This document shows positions 25,331 to 37,111 of a stretch of 64,000 nt of DNA, in pieces. Source of the DNA: Stratiolaelaps scimitus (Eukaryota > Arthropoda > Arachnida > Mesostigmata > Laelapidae); the NCBI GenBank assembly GCA_019614645.1, contig JABWDB010000030.1, positions 2,852,001 through 2,916,000 on the forward strand, in the 5' to 3' direction. A program made the translations under genes and the position numbers. The notes below the pieces were generated by a model that searched no databases, was not told where the DNA came from, and was given only the letters and a program-made list of their open reading frames with translations. How positions within the stretch are numbered: position 1 is the first letter of the stretch; each line of letters opens with the position of its first letter.

Positions 25331-27617
25331 ATACGGCCTTTGCGATGACGTCTGCCAGATCAATATCTAGTACAGTGGGCAAATGGAAGCAACTGTTTTC
25401 AGGAAAGCCACAGACGATACAAATTCTCGATGGTGATATTCTATTCTCTCTGCCACATGTACCACATGTAAATACTTGTGATATTCGGTCGCAGCATTTA
25501 GAAAAGGCGACCATATGAGGTTAGTATGGCTATAAGCAGGTTCAAATGATTTGGAGGTGGCTTGTCCTTCCAGATGCGATTCATAATACGATCTGGTTAG
25601 TAGGGTATAGAACGGAATGGAGGGGCACAGCTGGGATGTTCTTCTTTTTTCTATCACAGCTGGCATCGGATGTAACAAGAATCTACATAAAGAGCACATG
25701 GTGGCTATTACGGGGTAATAGGAGGTAAGCAAAAGGCTTGCTGTTAGAGAGGCAGCTCACGAATCGACAAAAAATAGTACTCTGTTCAACAAACATATAT
25801 ACTAAACATCACACGTGGTTAAACATTTACCATAATATGATATTAAATTGAAACGTTGGCTACTAGTGTATTTCTGAGACGTGCTCAGACGTTTCCATTT
25901 CATCTCGATCGGATAATCGTCTTCAATTCAGTATGGTTTTTATGACGACTACAACTACCGATGGTGACCTTCAGTGGTCTCCACCCAACCTTTTTTCTTC
26001 GTTGTCTTATGCTTGTACAGACAATACAACGTTTTGTGTAATTATATCATTGTGAATATATATCATTCAGGTGAAAATACATCATGCAGTTCGCATATGT
26101 AACCAAAAACCAACAGCCGGTGCACCACACGCTACTGTTGTAGATACTGCTCAGGCATATTTCTCATACAAATTGTGTTCCAGACAAACATCATTGGTAC
26201 GATATGTAACTAAAAACATAAATTGAAAACAAAACCACGAGCTTAGAGGAATGATCAAAAACCACACCTATATGTGGGATGCAACATGTAAATATCCAAC
26301 GCTATAAATACTCATGTATATAACCTATGCATACTGGGACACGTTAGGCAACAGAGTTGACAAGATTTATATCCGAGATATATATATATATAAATATGTT
26401 TGTGTCTATAAGGACTGAGCAAATCCCATAGCGATCTTTGTTGGAGGGCAACGTTATCAACACAGGTAGTGAAGTAGACTTCCTCACGTTTATTGATCCA
26501 CTGAGGTCCGTTAGACCTTCACTACGGCATAGTTGTTATGCTGATGGTGCAGAAATACGTGTGAAGCAACATAACATAAAGAACCTTACTCTTTAAAACC
26601 ATAATATTCTGTATCTTTGTTTACATGATCAGTTACGAAATACTAAGTCCGAGAGAACGAGAGAGAGATCAATGTCGATCTTACCGATCGACGATGCGAT
26701 AACTGCCCGAGAAACGTCTAGGTATATTTGAAAAAAAGCTCCTCCTGTGTTGTGTGGTATTTCATTACGCGATTCATTACGACATTCAGCAAAATATCGT
26801 GACCAACAGACGACGGGTGTGAAATAAAGGAAGTTGATTGGAAAAACAAAACAACCTGCGTCATAGCCTTCAGATATCGAATGCGCATGAACAATTGTAA
26901 CGCCTTCGCCCTTTAAATGAACAGAATCATCTGCTACCCACAAGGTATGAATGCTTCATCTCAAATCACCTATGCTTCGAAAACTCAAATTCACCTCGAC
27001 ACGCTACGCAGGCCGTTGAACCTGTTCATTTGCATGCTCTTGCAAGCGTACACATGATAAATTTACAGAGCCCTTTTGATATGAGGCTGATCCACTTGCG
27101 CGATGTATCTATTTATTGATGTGAAATTTGCTGCACTGATGTAGACGATGATGCACTCATAGCAGAAATAGCTGCGAGTTGATAAATTGACGATTATTTC
27201 TTCTGTTCTATGGGCTCGAATGCTGATCGAACGCAATGTTCTCAACCACGCGATACAGGAATTACAACGAAACTAGTACGAACAGATCCGTGAAATGAGT
27301 CCGAAAGAATAGAGAGTCTGAACTGGTGCAAATGCTGCTTGCTGATAAGACATGCTTACCGTTGTATCAGACGAGGGGGAAACATCTTCTAGAGTATTAC
27401 AGTTGCCTTTATCGTAACAAGTTAGGTAATAATCATTTGATATTGGGCAAATGCCAATAGAGCTGATTTTTTTTTATTCTTTGCAACGTTTGTCGTCGAT
27501 TGGATACCCATCATAAGGTCGTGTTCGTGGGCCAAGGTGTACTTAATTTTATTAAAGTTTCATAGATAATGTCATTTGAAATGCATCGTCTAAGGCTCTA
27601 CAGCATTCTTATATATA
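25331..27617. other. Non-coding stretch, no gene recognised
   Basis: AT-rich unique sequence. A 104-codon minus frame at 26629-26943 begins with TTG and includes ATCG|GTAAGA, a good splice donor, near its 3' end. It has no matching acceptor and no domain, so I leave it unannotated. Confidence 0.4.
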
Positions 27618-27619
27618 TA

Positions 27620-28904
27620 TTAGGGTGTCCGGTTCAAACTGTCCGCTCGATAAATGCCAATAACTTTTGAACTAAATTAGTTAAGACAAAGATATTTTGG
27701 TATGAGTTAGAGGTACTCTCCAGCTTTATTGACACACCGATTCCAGCGCTCTGGGAGTTTTGAAATAGCCAAATATTTACCATTTGCATTTCCATATATA
27801 ATTTCGTTATCTATTGCTTTTGTGAGTAACTCGACGGTTGCATATGGAACCCCACCTATTGCCCTTTTTAATGCATGGAAACAACCATAATCACATGGGC
27901 TTAAATCAGGAGAATATGGGGGTTGATGCCATCGTTCAATATTGTCCCCCTCCATCCAGGCCGTAATTTCAGCAGTGCGGTGAGGTCTTGCATTGTGGTC
28001 GAGTAACCACACTCGGTGCTGTCGATCCCCACGCCATTTGTTCATCAATGTCTTCAAAAAGTCGAGATATCGGGGAGCATTGAGTTTTTCGTTTTCCGCT
28101 AATATTTCGTAATAGCAAACACCCTTGCTATCCAGAGCGAGTATAATCAACACCTTTCGTCCGAATCTATCTGGCACTGCCACAGACGCCGCCACTTCAC
28201 CTTGTCGGAGCCACTGTTTTGTTTGGTCCTTCTCAGGGGGTCTATGCAGGCTAACCCATGTCTCGTCTATCGACACGGTGTGCTCTAAGCGACTGGTTTG
28301 TTGCGTATAAGTATTCAAATTAGATGTCGAACACTCCACACGCATTTTCATTTGGTCAGCACTCAGTTTATGGGGAACCCATTTTTCATTGATTTTCTTC
28401 TTCTTCAGTATATTGGTGATAATTCTATAACACGTCGTCCGAAGAATCAAAGTTTCAGCCGACAAAGACTCCATGGACCAAGCTCTAGTTTGCTCAAAAG
28501 CTGCCTTAATTCTTTCAATCCGTTCGTCCCTTGTCGCACCTGATTTGTGGTCCCCACCTCGATGGTCATCGGTGTCCATATCTCCACTGTTAAATCGCTT
28601 GCACCAATTTTGCACCGTTCGCAGGCATAAGGCAGACCTACCGTACGCCTTCACTAATTGTCGATGGATTTCAGCTGGAGGGTGTTTTTGGAGAAACAAA
28701 AACTTGATGTTTTCCCGTTGATTTTTTGGGGAATTTGAACTTTTTGCTGCAGTGTCCATCTTTCTGACCGTATCGAAGCCACTTAGTGTTCGAAAGGAAG
28801 CCACGTTCCTGCCGCGTGCCCATTCCAAAAATGAAAGCATTGTATCGCGTAGTTCGGATTGTGCGCCATTCGAAAGGCGGGACAATTTGAACCGGACAGC
28901 CTAA
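27620..28904 (-). mobile_element. Mariner (Tc1/mariner, DD34D) transposon, copy 1, full length
   Basis: The element is 1285 bases, bounded by TA dinucleotides at 27618-27619 and 28905-28906, the target duplication expected of mariner. The terminal inverted repeats are about 25 bases: the left begins TTAGGGTGTCCGGTTCAAAC and the right, read inward, begins TTAGGCTGTCCGGTTCAAAT, with two mismatches in that span. A single transposase frame fills the interior on the minus strand. Length and organisation are typical of mariner. A second copy of exactly the same length is at 57360-58644. Confidence 0.93.
27707..28759 (-). CDS. Mariner transposase, open frame but with a mutated catalytic Asp
   Basis: This is a DD34D transposase that would bind the element ends and catalyse cut-and-paste transposition in the nucleus. 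I start it at the Met at 28759, giving 350 residues, close to the usual 340-350. The frame is open further upstream (another in-frame ATG at 28840, then a TTG at 28885). Numbered from 28759: an N-terminal helix-turn-helix region (about 18-60), the linker motif WVPHKL (127-132), the first catalytic Asp in TVSIDETW (D165), the second position in LLDHNARPH and the third Asp in SPCDY (D290). The second catalytic Asp should directly precede NARPH, but here it is His (H255; codon CAC where copy 2 has GAC). The spacing to D290 is exactly 34 residues. The protein is therefore complete in length but predicted inactive. The C-terminus KLPERW is typical of mariner. Confidence 0.9.
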   Translation of the reverse strand: MDTAAKSSNSPKNQRENIKFLFLQKHPPAEIHRQLVKAYGRSALCLRTVQNWCKRFNSGDMDTDDHRGGDHKSGATRDERIERIKAAFEQTRAWSMESLSAETLILRTTCYRIITNILKKKKINEKWVPHKLSADQMKMRVECSTSNLNTYTQQTSRLEHTVSIDETWVSLHRPPEKDQTKQWLRQGEVAASVAVPDRFGRKVLIILALDSKGVCYYEILAENEKLNAPRYLDFLKTLMNKWRGDRQHRVWLLDHNARPHRTAEITAWMEGDNIERWHQPPYSPDLSPCDYGCFHALKRAIGGVPYATVELLTKAIDNEIIYGNANGKYLAISKLPERWNRCVNKAGEYL

Positions 28905-29386
28905 TATTTTTTTCTACAATGGCACAACGATACAACAGATAAAAACAATTCCGCCCTTTAATGGGAAACGTCTCTATGCAAGAATCAAATTGGCAACATG
29001 CTTATCGCTGCTTCTCGATAATAGCTATATATACGGCCCTCTGCTGAATACTGATTGAACCAGCCACATGCATCGTAGACGTGAGGCATTTATCGATTTC
29101 ATTAAGAGTAGTTTAGGGAGCAATATAATTACGCTAATAGTGTAACCTTGAAAATGAAGTGAAATTATGTGAACGTGGTAACTTGTTGCTTGTTAGCCTA
29201 AATAACTTACACTCAAATCAGCTTTACAATATCCGTCCAACTTCAAATACTATGCCTAGGTGACACGTCCACGAGATTTTAGCGAGGAATTAGTCAATTA
29301 TTATTAGGACTTAGTTAAGCATTATTATTAATCAAGGCTACGACAACGAGCAGGGGTTGCCTCATTTCACAATACATGATGCAAAT

Positions 29387-29455
29387 GATCACAGTACATC
29401 GATGCAAATGGAGATAGAGATCGTAGAGAAGTAAATCGATCACAGTACATCGATG
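29387..29455. repeat. 18-base direct repeat, period 51
   Basis: GATCACAGTACATCGATG occurs at 29387-29404 and again at 29438-29455. A third partial match (ATACATGATGCAAATG) lies just upstream, which suggests a decayed tandem array. Confidence 0.6.
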
Positions 29456-32400
29456 TGCATTTTGTGCGTCTGCCTTGGCGTATTTGTGAAGCTTCCAAAT
29501 AGTAAGTGTCTGGCCCCCTCTCGTATTTCGATCGGCTAGTTAGTACTTGTGCTCTTTTGTAAGCCGCGGATGAAATAGTAACGTTGGACAGTGTAAGGGA
29601 GCTTTCTGAAGTGCCTTTATGGGCTTGCTTTGAGGGAAAAAACAGCGCCTCTCATCACCGGGTATGACAAGACCGGTAAGAGGTACTGCTCTCTTTGATT
29701 CATCCACTACGATGGATTAAATATGTGCATCAAACAACAATTATGTATTAAGTTACATTCTCAACGATGTTCAAACGAGTATATTCTTCTCCGCACTAGG
29801 CTTCATCTGGCCACTTACCATTCCCAATAAGGTAACAAAACTGGGGTTATGTGATTGACCACAGTGCAAGTCAATAGTGCGAGCTATTCTAGCGAACCAC
29901 GGTGTGACATTTGAGCACCAATAAAATGCTTCCACCACAGCTGTATACATAGATAAAAAGATTGTTTACATTGGAACTCCTCGAACAGGGGGCGTATCTC
30001 GGAGGTTTGGGGAGTGTGAAGAAGGTGGATTTTTGGCAAATCATCTCCTCCCTGCGTCGGTCGGTTTGGTAGCCTTAGTGTCGACGGCGTGCCATCTGCC
30101 GATTCCCAGGAATCGCGTGGTGGTCGGAGAGCAAATTAAAACCATTCTGAGCCGAGAGAAATGTGCTCAAGCCCTCATCTGTTCGACTGCGCAGAATACG
30201 AGAACGCTACTGCAGGGACGTGCGCATGAGCTCTGCTAAACATAAAAGAGCAACCCTTGCGCCTTTTCGTATTTGCATCGCGTTTGCCACGCGATAATGA
30301 CCATCTCCGCGATGGGTGTATAGTGTCTTTTTTAAACTGTGGGGTATTCTACCTGTCCCGAACGAAACGTCAAACTATATCTGTAAAACTAAACGATTTC
30401 CACATGGAAAGGAATGATTGTGAAACATAACTTGACTCGAAAAAATGGACGTGCCCAGCCAGAAAACAAGACTTCGAGTCGCTTCTTTACTGGAGAAGTA
30501 CTTTAAAGCACTAAGCTATCGAACACCACATATGTTCGAAATTTCATCTGCGTGGTTCCTCGAATACAGCACGCCATGGCTCATCTGTTTTATTTGAACA
30601 ACCTCGCATCAAGGAAACAGTTTGAATAGTGTTACCAAATTTCTAAGAGTTACTTTTGCACTTTGTGGGGTTCGATTTCCCGGCGGCTCAAGTCGTCTTT
30701 TTCGAGTTAAGCTCCTTAAGGTCATAAATTAATTTCTAATGTTGCCACGAGGCACAGAAGCGGATCATTTCCCCATTACTGTTTAGGCTATGTCAACAAA
30801 GTGCCAGATTACACGCAACCCTCAATGACTCACATTACTGATTTAGGATAGGCGTCTGGGGAATGGCCATCAGGATTAGACTGATCGTGATTTCCGTCGC
30901 ACGCAACAACAACAACAACAAAATACAGCAGGTGCAAAATTGGCAGAGGCTATTATTGCCCAAAACTACGAATGTGCTATACGATAGCCGTCCGTTCACA
31001 GGGGCCGTTCATGTTGTGTCGCTCCCGCTTGAAATCACCTCCCCTATTTTCACAACCGTCGCTAGACTGTGGCGCTATCGTTTCTCTAAAGTATCAACTA
31101 CTTGTCCCATATAAACCCCTGGCTGACAACTATAACAGGGGGGACGCATTACATTTACATACATGACGACGAGGACAGTTCTGCAAGATAACCCTGCAGA
31201 CGCGGGTGGAGTCCGGTAATAATGTAGTAACGAGACTCCTGTGTGCGATACAAAACGTCTCTGGCGTCGTAGGTAGCTGGTCGGCAACATGCCGTATAAT
31301 CAGCATCATCACCATCATCATGGTATCCACTATATATATCTACGTATCTATCTTATATATCTGCTGTGTACAGCCTCACGCTAACACATCTTAGAACTGT
31401 AGCTCGGGTCACCCAAGGTGGTCCCAGGGTTAATCATTAAATAGAAGTCGTTAACATATGTTCTCCGCGATACGTTGACCCTTAGAACGTCACGCCACGG
31501 CACTAGGTAGTGTGTATTCCCCTAAACGTAGTAAACGATCTCTGTTGTCAGCTGACTTGCAACGTCACCCGTGGCAGGCAAGCGCCAAAAGACTGTTGTA
31601 AGAAGGCCAATCAGCAACTGTAAACAACAACTGACCGCAGATGTTCAGGGAGGCCGAAACGAGACAGGGAGAGGGAGAGAGAGAGAGAGAAATGACCCAA
31701 TGCAATTACAATTATTAGTGGAGTTTTTGTTCTATTTACGTTATACCTCGTGCTAGATGACGTTATAACTAAAACCTATGAATTTTGCCATTTTTGTTGG
31801 ATTGAATAGTTAGATAGAGGAAGAGAGAAAACGCCTGTTCGATTCTGCCTAATCGATGTTCCCGGTTATCGCAACGAAGCGCTCTGTTTGTGTCTGCTCA
31901 AGGGTCGCATGGAAACGTCGTAATGAAGGGGCACCCGCAATTAACCGCAATTTGTCGGAGCAAGTCATTCTCCTTCGTATCGAGATCTCAAGAGGGACCG
32001 ACACGCAGTGGTATGCATTTGTCTGCCACCTCCGCTTGTTATGAAGAGGCTGTACCCGACTTTGTAGTACACCAACAACACAGGAGCATTTGAATCCACT
32101 AGGGAATTAAGTGAGTGAGGCCGATGGATCGGGCCGATGGCGATGAAGGACAAGACGTCGCTGGCGTCGGATGAAACGTGCAACAGTTGGTCTTTGCCGT
32201 CTCGATGTTCTCATCTAGGGAAGTTGCATTTTGGCCTTTGGTCGTCGATCGCCATGTGCCTTATCTTAATGGAACGGCCATTCAACACTATGGGTAGCTT
32301 TGTGTGATCAGCCACAGGATTGTCATTGACAACACGAACGATATACTACCACTGCCTGCAGTGATCGACGAAATTCGAGTCAAAGCCATGGCACGCTGTC

Positions 32401-34240
32401 TGACCTTACGGGAATGGAAGAAGATGTGAGCCCTTGCAGCGACAAATGCTTGGGTTCGCGACGTCATTCGACCGGAGCCGACACGGATGATAGGCTCGTA
32501 CGATGCTGACCCGGCGATGCAACTTGGTCTGCGGACAAGAGACAACTATCGTGTACAGTGTCCGTGACAAGCGAGAGCGATGGCAACATGCCACCACCAG
32601 ACCCATAAAGCGAAATGCTAAAATCGATCGCGTAGAAGAGTTATAGTAGATGTATAGAGGTCAGAGGACAGAGGAAAATTGAAAGTGACTTGTTGAGTGA
32701 GTAAACGCAAGGACAAACTCAAGAAGAAGCTGGGGGGGCGGGGGGGGGTCGGCAGAATCGTGTCCGCAGGACGTGACCGCTTTCGAATCTAATAATAATA
32801 ATAGTAACAACGCCATAATAGATAATAACGACACGTCAGAAGACTTGTCGTATTTCCATAACCGCTTGAGGAAACGGCTGGCCAACATGTCGTCTCACGT
32901 CGTTGTTCTCAATGTGCGGTTGAGCAGCGTACGGTTGACGATGTTGTATGCGTCGGCCTTCAGCGACACAGAGAGATCGAGGGGGAAAAGAGAGAGAGAG
33001 AGGATTGCACAAAAGGAAAATAAGTTGGTGTTCGTAAAGTGCAAGCACGTCATGTCGTCGTTGAGGGCGGACAACAGATAGCGGCCGAGACGGCGACCGC
33101 GACGCAGAGAGAAGAGGAATGGGGTGGATGGAAAAATAGAGGCGTATGCACGAAGTTCGCGACGCTTCTTTTCTGCAATGTTCGACAGTAGCCATCCACT
33201 GTGGTAGCTGCCCAAGCACCAGCGGCAACAGCCTCATGCGTCTGTTTCGCTTACTAGTAGCTACATTCATTCATTCAACATCCCGTCAATGGGTCATGTT
33301 GTTATAACTGGCATGTCATCTTGCCTATGGAACTGGCTTGGGCCTGTGGCCGCCGTTCGGCCGTCACAACGGCATGACAACGGCCCCTAACTCTTCTAGA
33401 AACAAGCTCCGCACAACTGCCTGTTTAGCAGAGAGCCTAGTAAGGCTGGCAGCACAGCAGTGACGAGCTGAGTAGCAGCGGCGGCGGCGGTTACACCTGC
33501 CACAGCATCAGCAATACTGGCTGCTTATAGCAGAAACAGTCTTGTTCGTTCTACAACAAGTGGCTTAGGGTACTAGCTGAGGTGTCTAGTGTTACCGCTG
33601 CAGATAGCCCCGCCATAGCTACTACGGCAACCTTCTTCTAAAGACTGCGTCACTGTCAACTTTCGGAGGGCAGAGGTGGAAGCGGGGTACAGCATGACGT
33701 GACGCTGCTGGCTGAATCTACGTGTCGTCGTATTCACTTAACGAGCACGTTATCTGTCTAGCAGAAGCAAGGTAGGTGAGCGGAGGTGGGTCCTGCCTGA
33801 TATGCGAAACAACCTGGAGAAGCGAACGATAGAGGAATAGAGGATAGTATACGAGTAGGCTTTCGCCTGCTCATTGGGTCGCTTGCTTTACGATCGGCAG
33901 ACAGTGTGTCCTTTCCTCTCTTGTATTTCTTATGCTGCTGTAGACCTAGCGTGTCGTATACACGTCAAATTTTGATACGCACAATGAAGCGGAATACAAA
34001 TGATTTCACGTGGAAAACGCCACTGACCTACAAGGTTGAAGCACAGTTGACAAATGGAAGCTGATAGTTAGTTGTTATAGTTGCTAGTGATTCAAAGGAC
34101 CTTGTTGTGTGCGCACAGAGACACCGCCTGTCTCGCAACCTTTGTAAGGGGACTAGTGCTCATATAATATTCTATATAAGGTAGTCCGCATATAATTTGC
34201 GAGACTTCGCAATCGAATTTATGTACACATGCACGAATAA

Positions 34241-34241
<1 letters not shown>

Positions 34242-34274
<33 letters not shown>
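34242..34274. repeat. (AT)n microsatellite
   Basis: An uninterrupted AT dinucleotide run. Confidence 0.9.
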
Positions 34275-34275
<1 letters not shown>

Positions 34276-35494
34276 AGTAGGATTGTATTGATTGAATTCA
34301 GCTAACTATTTGCATTAACCGTTTCAGGGGTATTTGTGCAAATGCGGATTCTCTCTAGATAGAGATCTTTAGACAGCTACATATCTGTATAGATCAGCAA
34401 ATCGGTTAGAAGCTACTCGTCGAGCTTCTAAACAAAATACATCGAGCTTCTACACATACACACTACGATACCAAATACCCACAGCTATCTATTAATACAG
34501 GAAAGTTGATCGACTGCAACATTTCAACTTGTCGGCGTGTCGACGTTCGAAATCTTTTCTGTAGATTAAACCGCACTGAGGATTCAACAAAGTTAATCTG
34601 ACACAACAAACAATAGCTAAAAGAAGCAAATGTCTACCTGCGCGGGCTATAGAGTTTCACACTTGAGCTCATGCTTGGTTGCGCTCACTGTCAGTTTGTC
34701 CTGACAACTTCAACGGGATGGGTCGAGTCGACATTAAGTTTCTGCCAATCCTGCTCGTATGTAAAATGCACGAACATCGATCTGTTGTGCGTTGTCTTTT
34801 GCGCGTGATCTGGTCGACAGAAGCAGGGCTGTTCATACGAACTATTCAGAAGTAAAGACTAGGGTCTAACAACTTAGAGGAATGGGAGCATTCCCCTCAA
34901 TTGTTTGGGAACACGAAGCCCGAGCAGGTGCTGACCAGCAGGGGCTGCCTCGGCATCTGCCGGGGAAACTCTGTCATCGTATGCCGAAGCCCATGTGCAA
35001 TTATGAATAGCTGATACTGCTGTGAGCGTGCTCTTCAACCATCTAAATTACATGCGTGTGTGACTCTACTTTCGAAGGGTGCACCTTCCACCATATCGCG
35101 AAATCACGAAGGACGATTCGGTTATATTAGCGAGAAATGTCTGGCTGATGTCAACATGTCGAGTTTCCGGTCATCTAAACCGGGGTGACCCGAGTTGCAA
35201 GACAACATTGTTAGCAAATTCAATGCTATTTTGGGATTCATAACTAACGAAGCTGACATGGACGCCCAGGATTTTCTCGATCTTATATGTCCTTTTATGC
35301 AGTTAGAAACACTGTATGATAGCGAAATGCTATAGGTATTTGATTATTAGCAAGCTCAGGTTGTGTGGAGACTATAAGTTAGGCCTATGGACCTAAATTA
35401 GGCCTTTAAACCGAATGATATATAGAATAATAGTACAATAGTACTATCAATAATCAATAGGATACATTTTAATCAACTCCGGATTGGTGCTGAA

Positions 35495-35550
35495 CACGTA
35501 GTGAAGTGGTAAGTGCCATTTGACCACCTTGTGGCGTTTGAATCGTTACA
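35495..35550 (+). repeat. Possible tRNA-derived SINE remnant
   Basis: GTAGTGAAGTGGTAAGTGCC resembles a tRNA A box, and GGCGTTTGAATCG about 36 bases downstream resembles a B box. A cloverleaf does not form properly, so this is not a functional tRNA. The assignment is by motif only. Confidence 0.3.
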
Positions 35551-37067
35551 TATCAACAAAATCATATTTGAAAGTTAGCCGCAAATACTAGTCATTTTTT
35601 ACGGTTGAATGATTTTCACCGAACTTTTCGTCGAGTTTTCCAAAGTGGTACTTTATTCCTTAGCCTAAGCTGACGTTGTAGAGCTTATCGTTCACATCTG
35701 TCGATGGCCGGCCAGAGCACCAAGCTAGACCATTCTAGACATAAATTCGAAGATATCACGCTTGACTTGCATTTGAATCGGTTACGGTTTCTCGGAGGAG
35801 CAATCCTCAAACATGGACGCTTTCGTTTGAGATCTGATAGTACGAAGGACGGGAATCAATGAAACCACATTGTAAATAGAGCCGAGTTCTTCGAACAGCA
35901 AAAGTAAGTCATTTTTTCCGAAGACAACATTGCGAAATATCGAGTAACTTTTCAATCAAGAAGATTGATGATGACATAACAAGCTAACCTGAAAAGTCAC
36001 ATTCAGGCTATCGTATTGATTCTTCCGGCCGTCGCAAATTACCTCAATGACGACCTTAGTGTGCAGTTCAGTGCGTCCCTGGTTAGATGCAAGAGCATAA
36101 CAAGACAGAAATACTCGACACCGAACGATGTTTTCAGCCCAGCTCATCATCTGTATATCTGAGTTCGTGGATAGATACATCAACACATCGTGTCCTCTAG
36201 GTTTCTTAAGTCAGACATTTTAGTTAAAGATCACATTTATTTATTCAACTTCCCCCCCAAAGGCGTGGAACCACTTATTCAACTTAGCCGACGATCGAGC
36301 TCGAATTAGCCGCGATGGTTCTGCTTGTACCAAACTGTTACAAGGAAACATACTTTGCAAACATGTTTGAAAAAGTATACGCCAATATAGCGTGGTATAC
36401 ACATTTTACGTTCTTACCTAAGAAACGTTTCAGTGTAAATATCGACGTTAATGTATCTCAGATCTATCTTAACATAGGAGGAGCTTGTAACAAAAGGTCT
36501 CTGGTGTCAATTCCTTTTGCAATGACAAATCTGTCTCTCACATGATATATTTATGAGATTTCTGCTGTGTTGCTATCAAAAAATCTACGTTTGAAGGAAT
36601 TGCCAGGAGATGAACAACGTGCTTTAGCTGACACACCAAAATCGATTTAGCACTTAATTGTAGCATTTGGAAGTGGCGGTGACAGCAGCAGCAGCCGCAG
36701 AGCGAGTTTCAGCGTTTGTCTGCGAGTATATCACACATGCGCATAAATAGTGCGCTGCTAAGTAGACCTCTTTTTGGCAATTCTCTCAAGTATTAGTGTT
36801 ATATAATAGTGCGGCGCTCATGAGGCAGTTTATCCTACGGCCATGACGATGATTGGTGGTTAGTATGCACCGAACCGAGATAATGTAGACGGTTTCTGGG
36901 GACGGTGGGGGGATACCGTTGTAGGGGGTGGCTCGAGTTGTTGCCCGTGTTCTAAAAGTGAGTGAGCTGGATGATATACAACAACGGCAACCTAGGTGAC
37001 GATGATCCATATGCATTATGTAACATAAGGTGGACGCTATGGGCTGTGGGTGTGCGTCGAATGTGTA

Positions 37068-37068
37068 A

Positions 37069-37106
<38 letters not shown>

Positions 37107-37111
37107 ATATA
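37068..37111. repeat. (AT)n microsatellite
   Basis: An AT run with a single TTT interruption in the middle. Confidence 0.9.

Noticed and set aside
29820..29900. Minus-strand AATG|GTAAGTGG as the donor of an exon
   Set aside because: The upstream frame is short and hydrophobic, with no pyrimidine-tract acceptor.
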